46,494 bases of DNA, taken from assembly GCA_032127875.1 (NCBI GenBank), contig JAQBHI010000035.1:1-46494 (forward strand), given 5' to 3'. The stretch's first letter is position 1. Each line of letters opens with the position of its first letter. Positions 9,821-17,173 of this stretch are shown piece by piece. The notes under the pieces were generated by a model. That model ran no database searches, was not told the DNA's origin, and worked only from the letters and a program-made list of their open reading frames with translations. The DNA comes from CADEEV01 sp032127875. GTDB lineage: Bacteria > Acidobacteriota > Vicinamibacteria > Fen-336. The translations under genes and the position numbers were made by a program.

Positions 9821-11389
9821 TTGGGTACTAGCGGCCGCTACGACGTGATCATCATCGGGACCGGGGCGGGAGGCGGCACGCTGCTGCACCGGCTGGCCCC
9901 GACCGGCAAGAAGATCCTGGTCCTGGAACGCGGCGACTTCGTCCCGCGCGAGCGCGAGAACTGGGACTCCAAGGCGGTCAACGTCGACGCCCGTTACAAC
10001 ACCAAGGAGGTGTGGTCCGACAGCAAGGGCAGGCCGCTGCACCCGCACACGAACTACTACGTCGGCGGCAACACCAAGTTCTACGGGGCGGCGCTGTTCC
10101 GGCTGCGCAAGGAGGACTTCGGAGAGCTGCGTCACCACGGCGGAGTCTCGCCGGCCTGGCCAATCCGCTACGACGACCTCGAGGCGTACTACACGCAGGC
10201 CGAGCAGCTCTATCACGTCCACGGCACGCGCGGCGAAGACCCGACCGATCCGTGGGCCAGCGCACCCTATCCGCACCCGGCGGTGAGCCATGAGCCCCGC
10301 ATCCACGCCCTCGCCGAGGACTTCGCGCGCCAGGGGACCAAGCCGTTCCACGTGCCCTTGGGCATTCGGCTCACCGAGAACGACCCCCGCAAGAGCCTGT
10401 GCATTCGCTGCGCCACCTGCGACGGCTACCCGTGTCTGGTGGGCGCCAAGGCGGACTCGCACACGATCGGCGTCGAGCCGTCCCTCGAGTACCCGAACGT
10501 CACGCTGCTCACGAACGCCTACGTGGCCCGCCTCGAGACGAGTGCCTCGGGCCGCGAGGTCACGGGCGTCGTCGTCGAGCGCAACGGCGCCACGGAGAGC
10601 TACTCCGCCGCAGTGGTCGCAGTCTCGGCGGGGGCCATCAACTCGGCCGCGCTGCTGCTGCGCTCGGCGAACGACAAGCACCCGAACGGCCTGGCGAATT
10701 CCTCCGACATGGTGGGCCGGCACTACATGGGCCACATCAACTCGGTGCTGCTCGCCGTGTCCAAGTGCCCGAACCCCACGATCTTCCAGAAGACCCTCGC
10801 GGTCAACGATTTCTACTTCGCCTCGAAGGCCTGGGAGTTCCCGATGGGACACATCTCGTTCGTCGGCAAGCTCGACGGCGTGGCGCTGAGCGCCGGGGCG
10901 CCGCCACTCACACCCGGCTTCACGCTCGACCTGATGGGAAAGCACTCGCTCGACTTCTGGATGACCTCGGAAGACCTTCCGGATCCGAACAACCGCGTCA
11001 GCCTGGACAAGAAGGGCAACATCGTCCTCTCATACACGCCCAACAACGAAGAGGGCCACAAGCGGCTGCGGGCCAAGCTCGAAGAGCTGATGAAGGGCCA
11101 GACCGAGTGCGACGTTCACGGCCACAAGTGCCACCAGGGCCTGTTCGGGCGCAGCCTGTTCCTGGGCGAGAAGATCCCGCTCGCGGGCGTCGCGCACCAG
11201 AACGGCACGATCCGCTTCGGCACCGACCCGAAGCAGTCGGCCCTCGACGTGAACTGCAAGGCGCACGACGTGGACAACCTGTACGTCGTGGACGGCAGCT
11301 TCTTCGTCTCCAGCGCCGCCGTGAACCCGGCGCTCACGATCATGGCCAATGCATTGCGCGTCGGCGATCACCTGAAAGCCCGGCTGTGA
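9821..11389 (+). CDS. GMC-family FAD-dependent oxidoreductase
   Basis: A 522-residue glucose-methanol-choline oxidoreductase. The FAD-binding motif is DVIIIGTGAGGGTLLHRLA at residues 7-25 followed by V-L-E-R-G-D. The C-terminus has the family signature with V-A-H-Q-N-G-T-I-R-F-G, then N-L-Y-V-V-D-G-S-F-F and A-V-N-P-A-L-T-I, where H and N are the usual catalytic pair. A Cys cluster, C-I-R-C-A-T-C-D-G-Y-P-C, sits near residue 195. No signal peptide is seen. TTG 9821 was chosen because GGAGG lies 6-7 nt upstream; the frame extends to 9785 but only with basic filler. The last four bases overlap the start of an exported VOC protein, so the two may act on related substrates. Confidence 0.87.
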   Translation: MGTSGRYDVIIIGTGAGGGTLLHRLAPTGKKILVLERGDFVPRERENWDSKAVNVDARYNTKEVWSDSKGRPLHPHTNYYVGGNTKFYGAALFRLRKEDFGELRHHGGVSPAWPIRYDDLEAYYTQAEQLYHVHGTRGEDPTDPWASAPYPHPAVSHEPRIHALAEDFARQGTKPFHVPLGIRLTENDPRKSLCIRCATCDGYPCLVGAKADSHTIGVEPSLEYPNVTLLTNAYVARLETSASGREVTGVVVERNGATESYSAAVVAVSAGAINSAALLLRSANDKHPNGLANSSDMVGRHYMGHINSVLLAVSKCPNPTIFQKTLAVNDFYFASKAWEFPMGHISFVGKLDGVALSAGAPPLTPGFTLDLMGKHSLDFWMTSEDLPDPNNRVSLDKKGNIVLSYTPNNEEGHKRLRAKLEELMKGQTECDVHGHKCHQGLFGRSLFLGEKIPLAGVAHQNGTIRFGTDPKQSALDVNCKAHDVDNLYVVDGSFFVSSAAVNPALTIMANALRVGDHLKARL

Positions 11390-12384
11390 TCCGATTTCTG
11401 CTCGTCCTTACCGCTTCCCTCACCGCCTTCCCCGCAGCGGCCGAGACACCGCGCGTCAGCGCCGTCCACGCCGTGGCCCTCACGGTCTCCGACGCGGATC
11501 GCTCCGTGGACTTCTTCACCCGTGTCTTGAGTTTCGAAAAAGTCTCCGACGTCGAGGTGGCCGGCGCCGATTACGAGCGGCTGCAGGGAGTCTTCGGGCT
11601 GCGTATGCGGGTCGTGAGGTTGAAGCTGGGCGACGAGCAACTCGAATTGCACGAGTACCTGGCGCCGCGCGGCCGTGAGGTCCCGGTCGATGCCCGCAGC
11701 AACGACCGGAGCTTTCAGCACGTCGCGATCATCGTGAGTGACATGGCCAGGGCCTACGGGCGGCTGCGCGAGTTCGAGGTCACCCACGCCTCGACCGGTC
11801 CCCAGAAGCTGCCGGCCTACATTACGGCCGCCGCAGGCATCGAGGCTTTCTATTTCAAGGACCCGGACAACCACGCGCTCGAGATCCTCGCCTTCCCGCC
11901 CGACAAGGGGCCGGAGAAGTGGCATCGCAAGGAGAAGCTGTTCCTCGGCATCGACCACACGGCCATCGTCGTGAGCGACACCGACGCGAGCCTGCGCTTT
12001 TACCGGGACCTGCTCGGGCTGCAGGTGAAGGGGCAGAGCGAAAACTACGGGCCGGAGCAGGAGCACCTCAACAACGTGTTCGGAGCGCGGCTCCACATTA
12101 CCGGTCTGCGCGCAGCCGCCGGTCCGGGCATCGAATTCCTCGAATACCTGGCGCCGCGCGATGGCCGGCCGACGCCGCTCGACCTGAAGGCGAACGACCT
12201 GGCTCACTGGCAAACGGTGTTGGATGCGACCGATGCCTCGATCGGCGCCGCGGCGCTAAGGCTGGCGGGGGCGTTCTTCGTGTCGCCCGGGACCGTGACG
12301 CTTCCGGGCCGCGAGCTCGGCTTCGGGCGCGGTCTGTTGCTGCGCGACCCCGACGGTCATGGCGTCGAGCTCGTCGAGCGGTGA
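11386..12384 (+). CDS. Exported protein with two vicinal-oxygen-chelate (glyoxalase/dioxygenase-like) modules
   Basis: A 332-residue protein with a cleavable signal peptide (MIRFLLVLTASLTAFPAAAE). Two VOC units follow. The first starts VHAVALTVSDADRSVDFFTR and ends near YFKDPDNHALEILAF; the second starts IDHTAIVVSDTDASLRFYRD and ends LLRDPDGHGVELVE. Histidines after the first strand and glutamates at the end of each unit are the usual metal ligands, so divalent-metal chemistry is plausible (isomerase, dioxygenase or lyase). The GTG start overlaps the GMC oxidoreductase stop (GTGA), so the two proteins are coupled. Periplasmic location is inferred from the signal peptide; the substrate is unknown. 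Confidence 0.82.
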   Translation: MIRFLLVLTASLTAFPAAAETPRVSAVHAVALTVSDADRSVDFFTRVLSFEKVSDVEVAGADYERLQGVFGLRMRVVRLKLGDEQLELHEYLAPRGREVPVDARSNDRSFQHVAIIVSDMARAYGRLREFEVTHASTGPQKLPAYITAAAGIEAFYFKDPDNHALEILAFPPDKGPEKWHRKEKLFLGIDHTAIVVSDTDASLRFYRDLLGLQVKGQSENYGPEQEHLNNVFGARLHITGLRAAAGPGIEFLEYLAPRDGRPTPLDLKANDLAHWQTVLDATDASIGAAALRLAGAFFVSPGTVTLPGRELGFGRGLLLRDPDGHGVELVER

Positions 12385-12790
12385 GCCGCTCCGGCCGCAG
12401 CCGCAGACGCGCCCGCCGGCTCGCCCCTGTTTTGCACGCGCCTCAGCAGCTCGATGAAACGCCGATCCTCGCGCAGCGCGTCGAAGGCGGGCTCGACGCT
12501 CAGGAACAGCATCCAGCCCGAGCGCTGCCGGAAGGCCTCCTCGAGGGAGGCGAAGGCTGCCTCCTGATCGCCCAGGCCGGTCTGCACCATGGCGGGATAG
12601 ACGGGGGAGACGTAGCGCGTCTTCGCCGCGTTCGCGAGCTTCACCAGGACTTCCTGACCCTTCGCCGTCGCCTGAAGCAGACCAGGCGTAGCCGAGCCAG
12701 CCGAGCACCCAGGGGCTCCGCGCCGAGTCCCCGTAGGCCCGCTCCGCCTCGACAACCACCAGTGAGCCCCGTTTTACTTGCCGTGCATTG
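12381..12790 (-). pseudogene. C-terminal remnant of a TPR-repeat protein (regulator/kinase-associated type)
   Basis: Two minus-strand frames together give a TPR tail. One reads S-P-W-V-L-G-W-L-G-Y-A-W-S-A-S-G-D; after a frame change near 12660 the next reads QEVLVKLANAAKTRYVSPVY, then L-G-D-Q-E-A-A-F-A-S-L-E-E-A-F-R-Q-R-S-G-W and P-A-F-D-A-L-R-E-D-R-R-F. This is the standard C-terminus of long proteins with Ser/Thr-kinase or DNA-binding N-termini and TPR tails. No N-terminal domain is present and the frameshift is internal, so the gene is dead. Confidence 0.75.
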
Positions 12791-12884
12791 AGTCGCTGGC
12801 CCGCCTGGCGCTGCGCGGCCTGCTCGCGGGCTTCTTCGAGCGCGAACAGGCGTAACCTCCCGCCGCCGCTCACATCCAAGGATC

Positions 12885-14198
12885 ATGGCCGCCACTGAAA
12901 CCCTCTCCAGCTGCCCGACGTGCGGCCACAGCGTGCCCGTTGCGCTTCTGGCCGAGGCTGCCTGGATGACCGAGGAGGCGGAAGCGCGCCTGGCGCAGAA
13001 GAAAGCACTCTGGCGGCGTGCCGATGGCGCCTGCCCGGCCTGCGTGCAGCAGACCCTGCTCGAGTTGCTGCTCGAGAAGGGCGAGGACGCGCTTCACGAG
13101 GGCGTGCAGAAGTCCTGGCCGCTCGACGCCGAGGCGGCGTTCGGAGCGCTGCCCACACCGCTACGGCTGCACTCCGATCCGCGCTTCACGGGTATCGGCA
13201 TCACGCTGGCGCTGGTCGATGCTGCCTTTTATCCGCACGCCGACCTGATCGAGCCCAGGAACCGGATCAAGGCCTGGGTCGATGCCAGCCGGGAGCCCGT
13301 GCGGGTGCGTCGCTTCGAGCCTGACGTGGCGCCTGCCTGGCCGGGCTGGGACGCCCTCGACGCGGGCCAATGGCATGGCCTGATGACGAGCGCCGTCTCC
13401 GCAGGCAACGGCCACCGGAGCCACGGTTTGTATCGCGGCCTGGCTCCCGAGGCCGAGTTGGTGCTGTTGCAAGTCCGCGGCGCGGCGGGCCACATCGGCA
13501 ACGCTGCAATCGCTCGCGCCCTGGATTGGCTGCGCTGGGAAGGCCCCGGCCTCGGCGTGGGCGTCGTGAACCTGTCGCTCGGCGGCGATCCCGTCTCGAA
13601 CCTCGCGAAAAATCCCGTCGATCAAGCTGTCGCCGCGCTGGTCTCGAAGGGCGTCAGCGTCGTGGTCGCCGCGGGCAACGATGGCGAGCGGCGGCTCGTG
13701 CCGCCAGGCACCGCTCCCATGGCGATCACCGTCGGCGGGCTCGACGATCGCAACACCTTCGATCACGCCGATCGCCAACTCTGGCACAGCAACTACGGCG
13801 AGACGGCGGGCGGTTTGCCGAAGCCTGAACTGGTCGCACCGAGCTTGTGGGTGGTGGCGCCGGTGTTGCCCGGCACGCCCCTGGCCGCCGAAGCAGGCGT
13901 CCTCTTCACGCGACGTGCCGAGGGCGACTCGGGGGCGGAAGCGCGACTGGCGGAGCTCAAGCTCGTGACCCCGCACTATCAGCACGTCGAAGGCACCAGC
14001 TTCGCCGCACCGACGGTCGCCGGTGTCGTGGCGTGCATGCTCGAGGCCAACCCGAAGCTCGCGCCTGGGCAGGTCAAGGCGCTGCTGATGTCTTCGGCGC
14101 ACGCGGTTGCCGGAGCGCCACCTGAGCGTCAGGGTCGTGGCGTCCTCGATGCCGGCCAGGCCGTCAGGCTGGCCCTGGCGCACGTCCACGCCGACTGA
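12885..14198 (+). CDS. S8 subtilisin-like serine protease with an N-terminal zinc ribbon, no signal peptide
   Basis: A 437-residue protein. Residues 10-53 form a likely zinc ribbon, C10-P-T-C13-G with C50-P-A-C53, separated by a helical segment. The subtilase domain runs from about residue 100 to 430. Its triad can be placed at D112 (T-L-A-L-V-D-A-A-F, diverging from the usual D-S/T-G), H154 (Q-W-H-G-L-M-T) and S362 (E-G-T-S-F-A-A-P-T-V-A), with the oxyanion Asn N255 in A-A-G-N-D-G. There is no signal peptide and no obvious propeptide, so it is probably cytoplasmic, which is unusual for S8 enzymes. The same C-P-x-C-G ... D-G-x-C-P-A-C domain occurs as a separate 61-residue protein at 27362. 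An ATG in AAGGATC context starts the frame. Confidence 0.87.
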   Translation: MAATETLSSCPTCGHSVPVALLAEAAWMTEEAEARLAQKKALWRRADGACPACVQQTLLELLLEKGEDALHEGVQKSWPLDAEAAFGALPTPLRLHSDPRFTGIGITLALVDAAFYPHADLIEPRNRIKAWVDASREPVRVRRFEPDVAPAWPGWDALDAGQWHGLMTSAVSAGNGHRSHGLYRGLAPEAELVLLQVRGAAGHIGNAAIARALDWLRWEGPGLGVGVVNLSLGGDPVSNLAKNPVDQAVAALVSKGVSVVVAAGNDGERRLVPPGTAPMAITVGGLDDRNTFDHADRQLWHSNYGETAGGLPKPELVAPSLWVVAPVLPGTPLAAEAGVLFTRRAEGDSGAEARLAELKLVTPHYQHVEGTSFAAPTVAGVVACMLEANPKLAPGQVKALLMSSAHAVAGAPPERQGRGVLDAGQAVRLALAHVHAD

Positions 14199-14231
14199 TC
14201 GCCTCGCCGCGCCGCTCGGCACGAAGGCCCG

Positions 14232-14682
14232 TCAGTTGCCGAGGGGTAGCGGCCGATGCAGGGCCCAGTCCGTCAACAGCTCCAGCCACTCGGGCCGCGG
14301 TGCGTAAAAGAGGCCATGGTCGAGACCTTTGTGAAGCACCATCTCGCGCTTCTCCACGAGCGTCGCCTTAGCGAAGAGCGACGCGCACGACGGCTGCAAG
14401 CGAATCGCCCTCGTCGAAGAGCGAGAGCACGCGGCCTCTGACCTTGGGGGCCCAGTTCTCGACCCACTCTCCGCTGGAGCAGCCCGCCATCGTGACAAAG
14501 CTGAGCTTGGGTTCCTGCAGGGCGCCGGCGACGGCGATGGCCAGGTGGCCGCCTTTCGAGAAGCCCGTCACGGTAACGTTCTCCGCCGGGACCTTCGCGA
14601 CGAGCAGCGCTCGTATCTGAGCGACGACGCGCGCGACGCTGCCGTCCTCGTCGCCGCCCTTGCGCAGTGAGCTGATGAACGT
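14232..14682 (-). pseudogene. 3' part of an alpha/beta hydrolase gene split by an insertion
   Basis: This piece holds the nucleophile elbow T-G-F-S-K-G-G-H-L-A and the C-terminal H-K-G-L-D-H-G-L-F-Y-A-P-R-P-E-W, the serine and histidine ends of a dienelactone-hydrolase-like protein. It has no start. Near 14395 one extra base shifts the frame between D-E-G-D-S-L-A-A and S-C-A-S-L-F-A-K. Its upstream edge is the 8-bp direct repeat ATGAACGT. The matching 5' part lies at 16422-16660, and joining the two at the repeat gives a continuous frame (A-S-R-G-F-T-F-I-S-S-L-R-K-G-G-D-E-D-G). Confidence 0.8.
14675..14682. repeat. Left copy of the 8-bp target-site duplication ATGAACGT
   Basis: ATGAACGT is the last part of the hydrolase gene before foreign sequence begins; the same 8 bases resume the gene at 16422-16429. 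Deleting one copy plus the intervening DNA restores the hydrolase frame exactly at this point. Confidence 0.7.
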
Positions 14683-14867
14683 TCAGAGATCCGGCTCTGG
14701 ACGGACCATGCAAGAGAAGGCGCTGGTTGCGGCGGCATCCCCCCATTCCAGGCATGGAGGTGTGTGACGTCCCCCGCCGGAACGTTCCCGGGCGCGCGGC
14801 CCTGAGGCACGCCGCCAGTGTAGGGCCGGCCGAAGGCGAGGGTCAAAGAGTAGTACGATCCGGCGAC

Positions 14868-16046
14868 TTGCGCGACGAAAATTGGCAACGCGTCCTGAAC
14901 ATCGCCGACCTGCGGCGGCTCGCCAGACACCGGCTCCCCAGGGTCGTGTTCGACTACATCGACGGTGGCGCGGACGGCGAGGTCACGCTGCGGGAGAACT
15001 GCCGGATCTTCGACGACGTGACCTTCCGGCCGCGGAACGCCGTGGCGATCCCGGTCTGCGACGTGCGCACCACCGTGCTCGGTCTCCCGCTCGAGCTGCC
15101 CTTGTTGCTCGCGCCCGTGGGGAGCAGCCGGATGTTCTATCCCCGCGGGGAAGAGGTCGCCGCGCGCGCGGCGGGCGCAGCCGGCGTCGGGTACACGCTC
15201 TCGACGCTCTCGGGCTGCCGGCTCGAGGATGTGAAGGCGGCCTCCCGGGGCCCGGCCTGGTACCAGCTCTACCTCGTGGGAGGGCACGACGCCGCACGGG
15301 CCGCAATCCAACGCGCTCGTGATGCCGGCTACTCGGCCCTCGTCGTCACCATCGACACCGCCGTCGCCGGCCAGCGGGAGCGCGACGCGCGGAACGGCGC
15401 CAAGGAGCTGCTCGGGGGCCGACCGTGGTCGATGCTCCCCTACCTGCCCCAGCTCCTGGCGCGCCCGCGCTGGCTCGCCGGCTACTTGTCCGACGGGGGG
15501 CTGATGAAGTTCGCGAACGTCGTGGTGCCGGGCCAGGGCCCGATGCCCTACGCGGACATAGCCGCCGCCCTGGAGCAGTCCACCGTGTGCTGGGAAGACC
15601 TGCGCTGGATCCGGGACGCCTGGAACGGTCCCCTCGTCATCAAGGGTGTGCTCACGGGGGAGGACGCGCGCCGCGCCGTGGACCAGGGAGCCGAGGCCGT
15701 CGTGGTTTCCAACCACGGCGGCCGCCAGCTCGACGGGGTGGCGCCCACACTGCGGGCCCTGCCCGAGGTGGTGGCCGCGGTGGGTGGACGGACCGAGGTG
15801 CTCCTGGACGGCGGCATACGCCGTGGCGGCGACGTCGTCAAGGCGTTGTGCCTGGGAGCGCGGGCCGTCCTCGTCGGCCGCGCCTACGCCTACGGCCTGG
15901 GCGCCGGCGGCGAGGCCGGCGTCGCCCGGGCCATCCAAATCCTCCGCACCGACCTGCTTCGCACCCTGAAGCTTCTGGGCTGCCCCTCGGTCAGGGAGCT
16001 GGACAGGTCCTACGTGGACGTACCCGCGGCCTGGGGGCGTTCTTGA
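14868..16046 (+). CDS. FMN-dependent alpha-hydroxyacid dehydrogenase/oxidase (L-lactate dehydrogenase-like)
   Basis: A 392-residue TIM-barrel flavoprotein of the LldD/glycolate oxidase family, which oxidises L-2-hydroxy acids such as lactate. Family landmarks are LPRVVFDYIDGGADGEVTLR near the N-terminus, L-L-L-A-P-V-G-S-S-R-M-F-Y-P for FMN binding, the catalytic histidine loop S-N-H-G-G-R-Q-L-D-G, and the phosphate site LLDGGIRRGGDVVKALCLGA with V-L-V-G-R. The length is normal for the family. TTG 14868 is the likely start; the frame runs open to 14727 but the upstream part is not conserved, and no good RBS is seen. It is the sole intact gene inside the insertion. Confidence 0.85.
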   Translation: MRDENWQRVLNIADLRRLARHRLPRVVFDYIDGGADGEVTLRENCRIFDDVTFRPRNAVAIPVCDVRTTVLGLPLELPLLLAPVGSSRMFYPRGEEVAARAAGAAGVGYTLSTLSGCRLEDVKAASRGPAWYQLYLVGGHDAARAAIQRARDAGYSALVVTIDTAVAGQRERDARNGAKELLGGRPWSMLPYLPQLLARPRWLAGYLSDGGLMKFANVVVPGQGPMPYADIAAALEQSTVCWEDLRWIRDAWNGPLVIKGVLTGEDARRAVDQGAEAVVVSNHGGRQLDGVAPTLRALPEVVAAVGGRTEVLLDGGIRRGGDVVKALCLGARAVLVGRAYAYGLGAGGEAGVARAIQILRTDLLRTLKLLGCPSVRELDRSYVDVPAAWGRS

Positions 16047-16163
16047 GCCAGGTCGTGACGAGGCCGCCGCCCCGTCTTCGTCGTCCCGACCGCGTCCGCG
16101 AAGGCCACCTACTGGATGGTCTCTCCCGCCGGCAGGTGGGGTGGCGTGCAGATCAGTGCGCGG

Positions 16164-16260
16164 GTGTACCGACCGCGGCGGGCGCGGGAGTCCCCGCTTT
16201 TCCGTCTCGTGGAGCAGCACCTCGAGGAGTTTCTGCGCGTTTACCCGGCGCGCTTCGGCA
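16164..16260 (+). pseudogene. N-terminal fragment of an IS91-family transposase
   Basis: The frame reads YRPRRARESPLFRLVEQHLE and then EFLRVYPARFG, matching the start of IS91-type transposases (Y-R-P-R-x-P-x-x-S-P-L-Y-x-L-V-E-x-H-F-E-E-F-x-R-V-Y-x-x-R-F) just before their zinc-binding region. The similarity ends there; about 33 codons remain. Confidence 0.6.
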
Positions 16261-16421
16261 GGGCGCACGTGCCCCGCGTTTTGGTGCAGATCCCGGACAG
16301 CAGGGCATCATCAAGTAAGGCCGACCCCAAGTAAGTCAGACACCCTGAAGTTCGTAGCCCCTGAATTGCCCAAATCATTAAGACTTAGGTAATTATCTGA
16401 TAACACTAGCGCCATGCACTC

Positions 16422-16429
16422 ATGAACGT
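16422..16429. repeat. Right copy of the 8-bp target-site duplication ATGAACGT
   Basis: Exact match to 14675-14682, at the point where the 5' part of the hydrolase gene ends. Confidence 0.7.
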
Positions 16430-16660
16430 GAAGCCGCGGCTGGCGAGCGCTTCGAGGATCTTTCGATACTCGTAGCGGCCGAAATCGGGGCTCACCGCCT
16501 CGGCTCCCCGCAGCTCGACGATGCGGCCGTGGAGGTAGAACAGGTCGCGGGCAGCAGGATCGATCGGGTTCGGCAGATCCGTTCGCACGCCTCCGGCTGC
16601 GGCAGGCCCCGCGCTGACAAGGACCATCAAGGCTGCGGCGAGGATTCGTCGAGACTTCAT
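16422..16660 (-). pseudogene. 5' part of the split alpha/beta hydrolase gene, with signal peptide
   Basis: ATG 16660 overlaps the stop of a VOC gene (ATGA). The product starts MKSRRILAAALMVLVSAGPA, a signal peptide, then has D-L-F-Y-L-H-G-R-I-V-E-L-R-G and A-V-S-P-D-F-G-R-Y-E-Y. This is the first strand and oxyanion region of a dienelactone-hydrolase-like enzyme. The frame continues a few codons into the insertion (M-S-A-W-R, TAG at about 16406). The missing serine and histidine are at 14232-14682. Together the two pieces would make an exported enzyme of about 230 residues. Confidence 0.8.
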
Positions 16661-17052
16661 GCGCTGCCCGGCACTTCGGACATGAGCGCCAGGACGTTCT
16701 GGTCGGGATCCCGGAAGAAGGCCATCCACACCTCGACGGCACCCAGCTTTGCGATCCGGTGCGGTTCGCGGAGGAACAAGGCGCCGCGCGCGAGCAGCGT
16801 CTCATGGGCCTCCCGGATATCGTCCACCGAGTAATAGATCACGGATGCCGGATGATCAAAGGCGGCGTCCTGGGGCTTGTCGAGCAGCAGCCGCACGCCG
16901 TTGCAATCGAAAAACGCCAAGCCGGGCGGCGCCTGGAACAGAAAGCGCATGCCCAGCACGTCGCGATAGAAGGCGATGGCGCGTTCGAGATCGCGCACGC
17001 GCACCGCGATCTGGCCGATCCGTGACAGGCGGAACTCTGCCGGAGTGGTCAT
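16657..17052 (-). CDS. Glyoxalase/VOC-family protein
   Basis: A 131-residue single VOC-domain protein. It begins IGQIAVRVRDLERAIAFYRD (residues 12-31) and ends F-F-R-D-P-D-Q-N-V-L-A-L-M-S-E, with paired beta-alpha-beta-beta-beta modules. Members include glyoxalases, bleomycin-resistance proteins and uncharacterised enzymes; the function cannot be assigned more closely. It lies upstream of, and overlaps by ATGA, the 5' part of the split hydrolase gene, so the two once formed an operon. Confidence 0.85.
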   Translation of the reverse strand: MTTPAEFRLSRIGQIAVRVRDLERAIAFYRDVLGMRFLFQAPPGLAFFDCNGVRLLLDKPQDAAFDHPASVIYYSVDDIREAHETLLARGALFLREPHRIAKLGAVEVWMAFFRDPDQNVLALMSEVPGSA

Positions 17053-17173
17053 GTGCGGCTCGCCATCGGCAAGCCCCGGGGCGGAGCGCCGAAACCGATG
17101 GTCAAGCGTAGCAGACTCCGCCGACGGTCGTCACCGTGAGCGTCGTCGCCCCGGAGCATGAATCTGGCAGGGG

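Larger units (their letters stand above)
14683..16421 (+). mobile_element. 1.74 kb insertion carrying an FMN-dependent dehydrogenase gene and an IS91 fragment, no intact transposase
   Basis: The segment is bounded by 8-bp direct repeats inside a hydrolase gene. It contains no complete transposase: one intact cargo gene (14868-16046), a short IS91-type fragment (16164-16260) and an AT-rich right end (about 16361-16410). The left end reads TCAGAGATCCGGC; the right end, read inward, is GAGTGCATGGCGC. Only weak similarity between them is seen (GAG, C, GGC, CT), so clear terminal inverted repeats are not proven. From 14683 to 14867 no gene is visible. It could be a non-autonomous element mobilised in trans, or a decayed transposon. 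Confidence 0.6.

Noticed and set aside
14690..14700. Another possible recoded TGA where the hydrolase fragment meets a stop
   Set aside because: The stop lies in inserted DNA beyond the direct repeat; joining the two gene halves removes it, so no recoding is needed.
14683..16421. Strong terminal inverted repeats at the ends of the 1.74 kb insertion
   Set aside because: Only scattered identities (GAG, GGC, CT) were found; AACGTT inside the duplication makes the ends look more symmetrical than they are.
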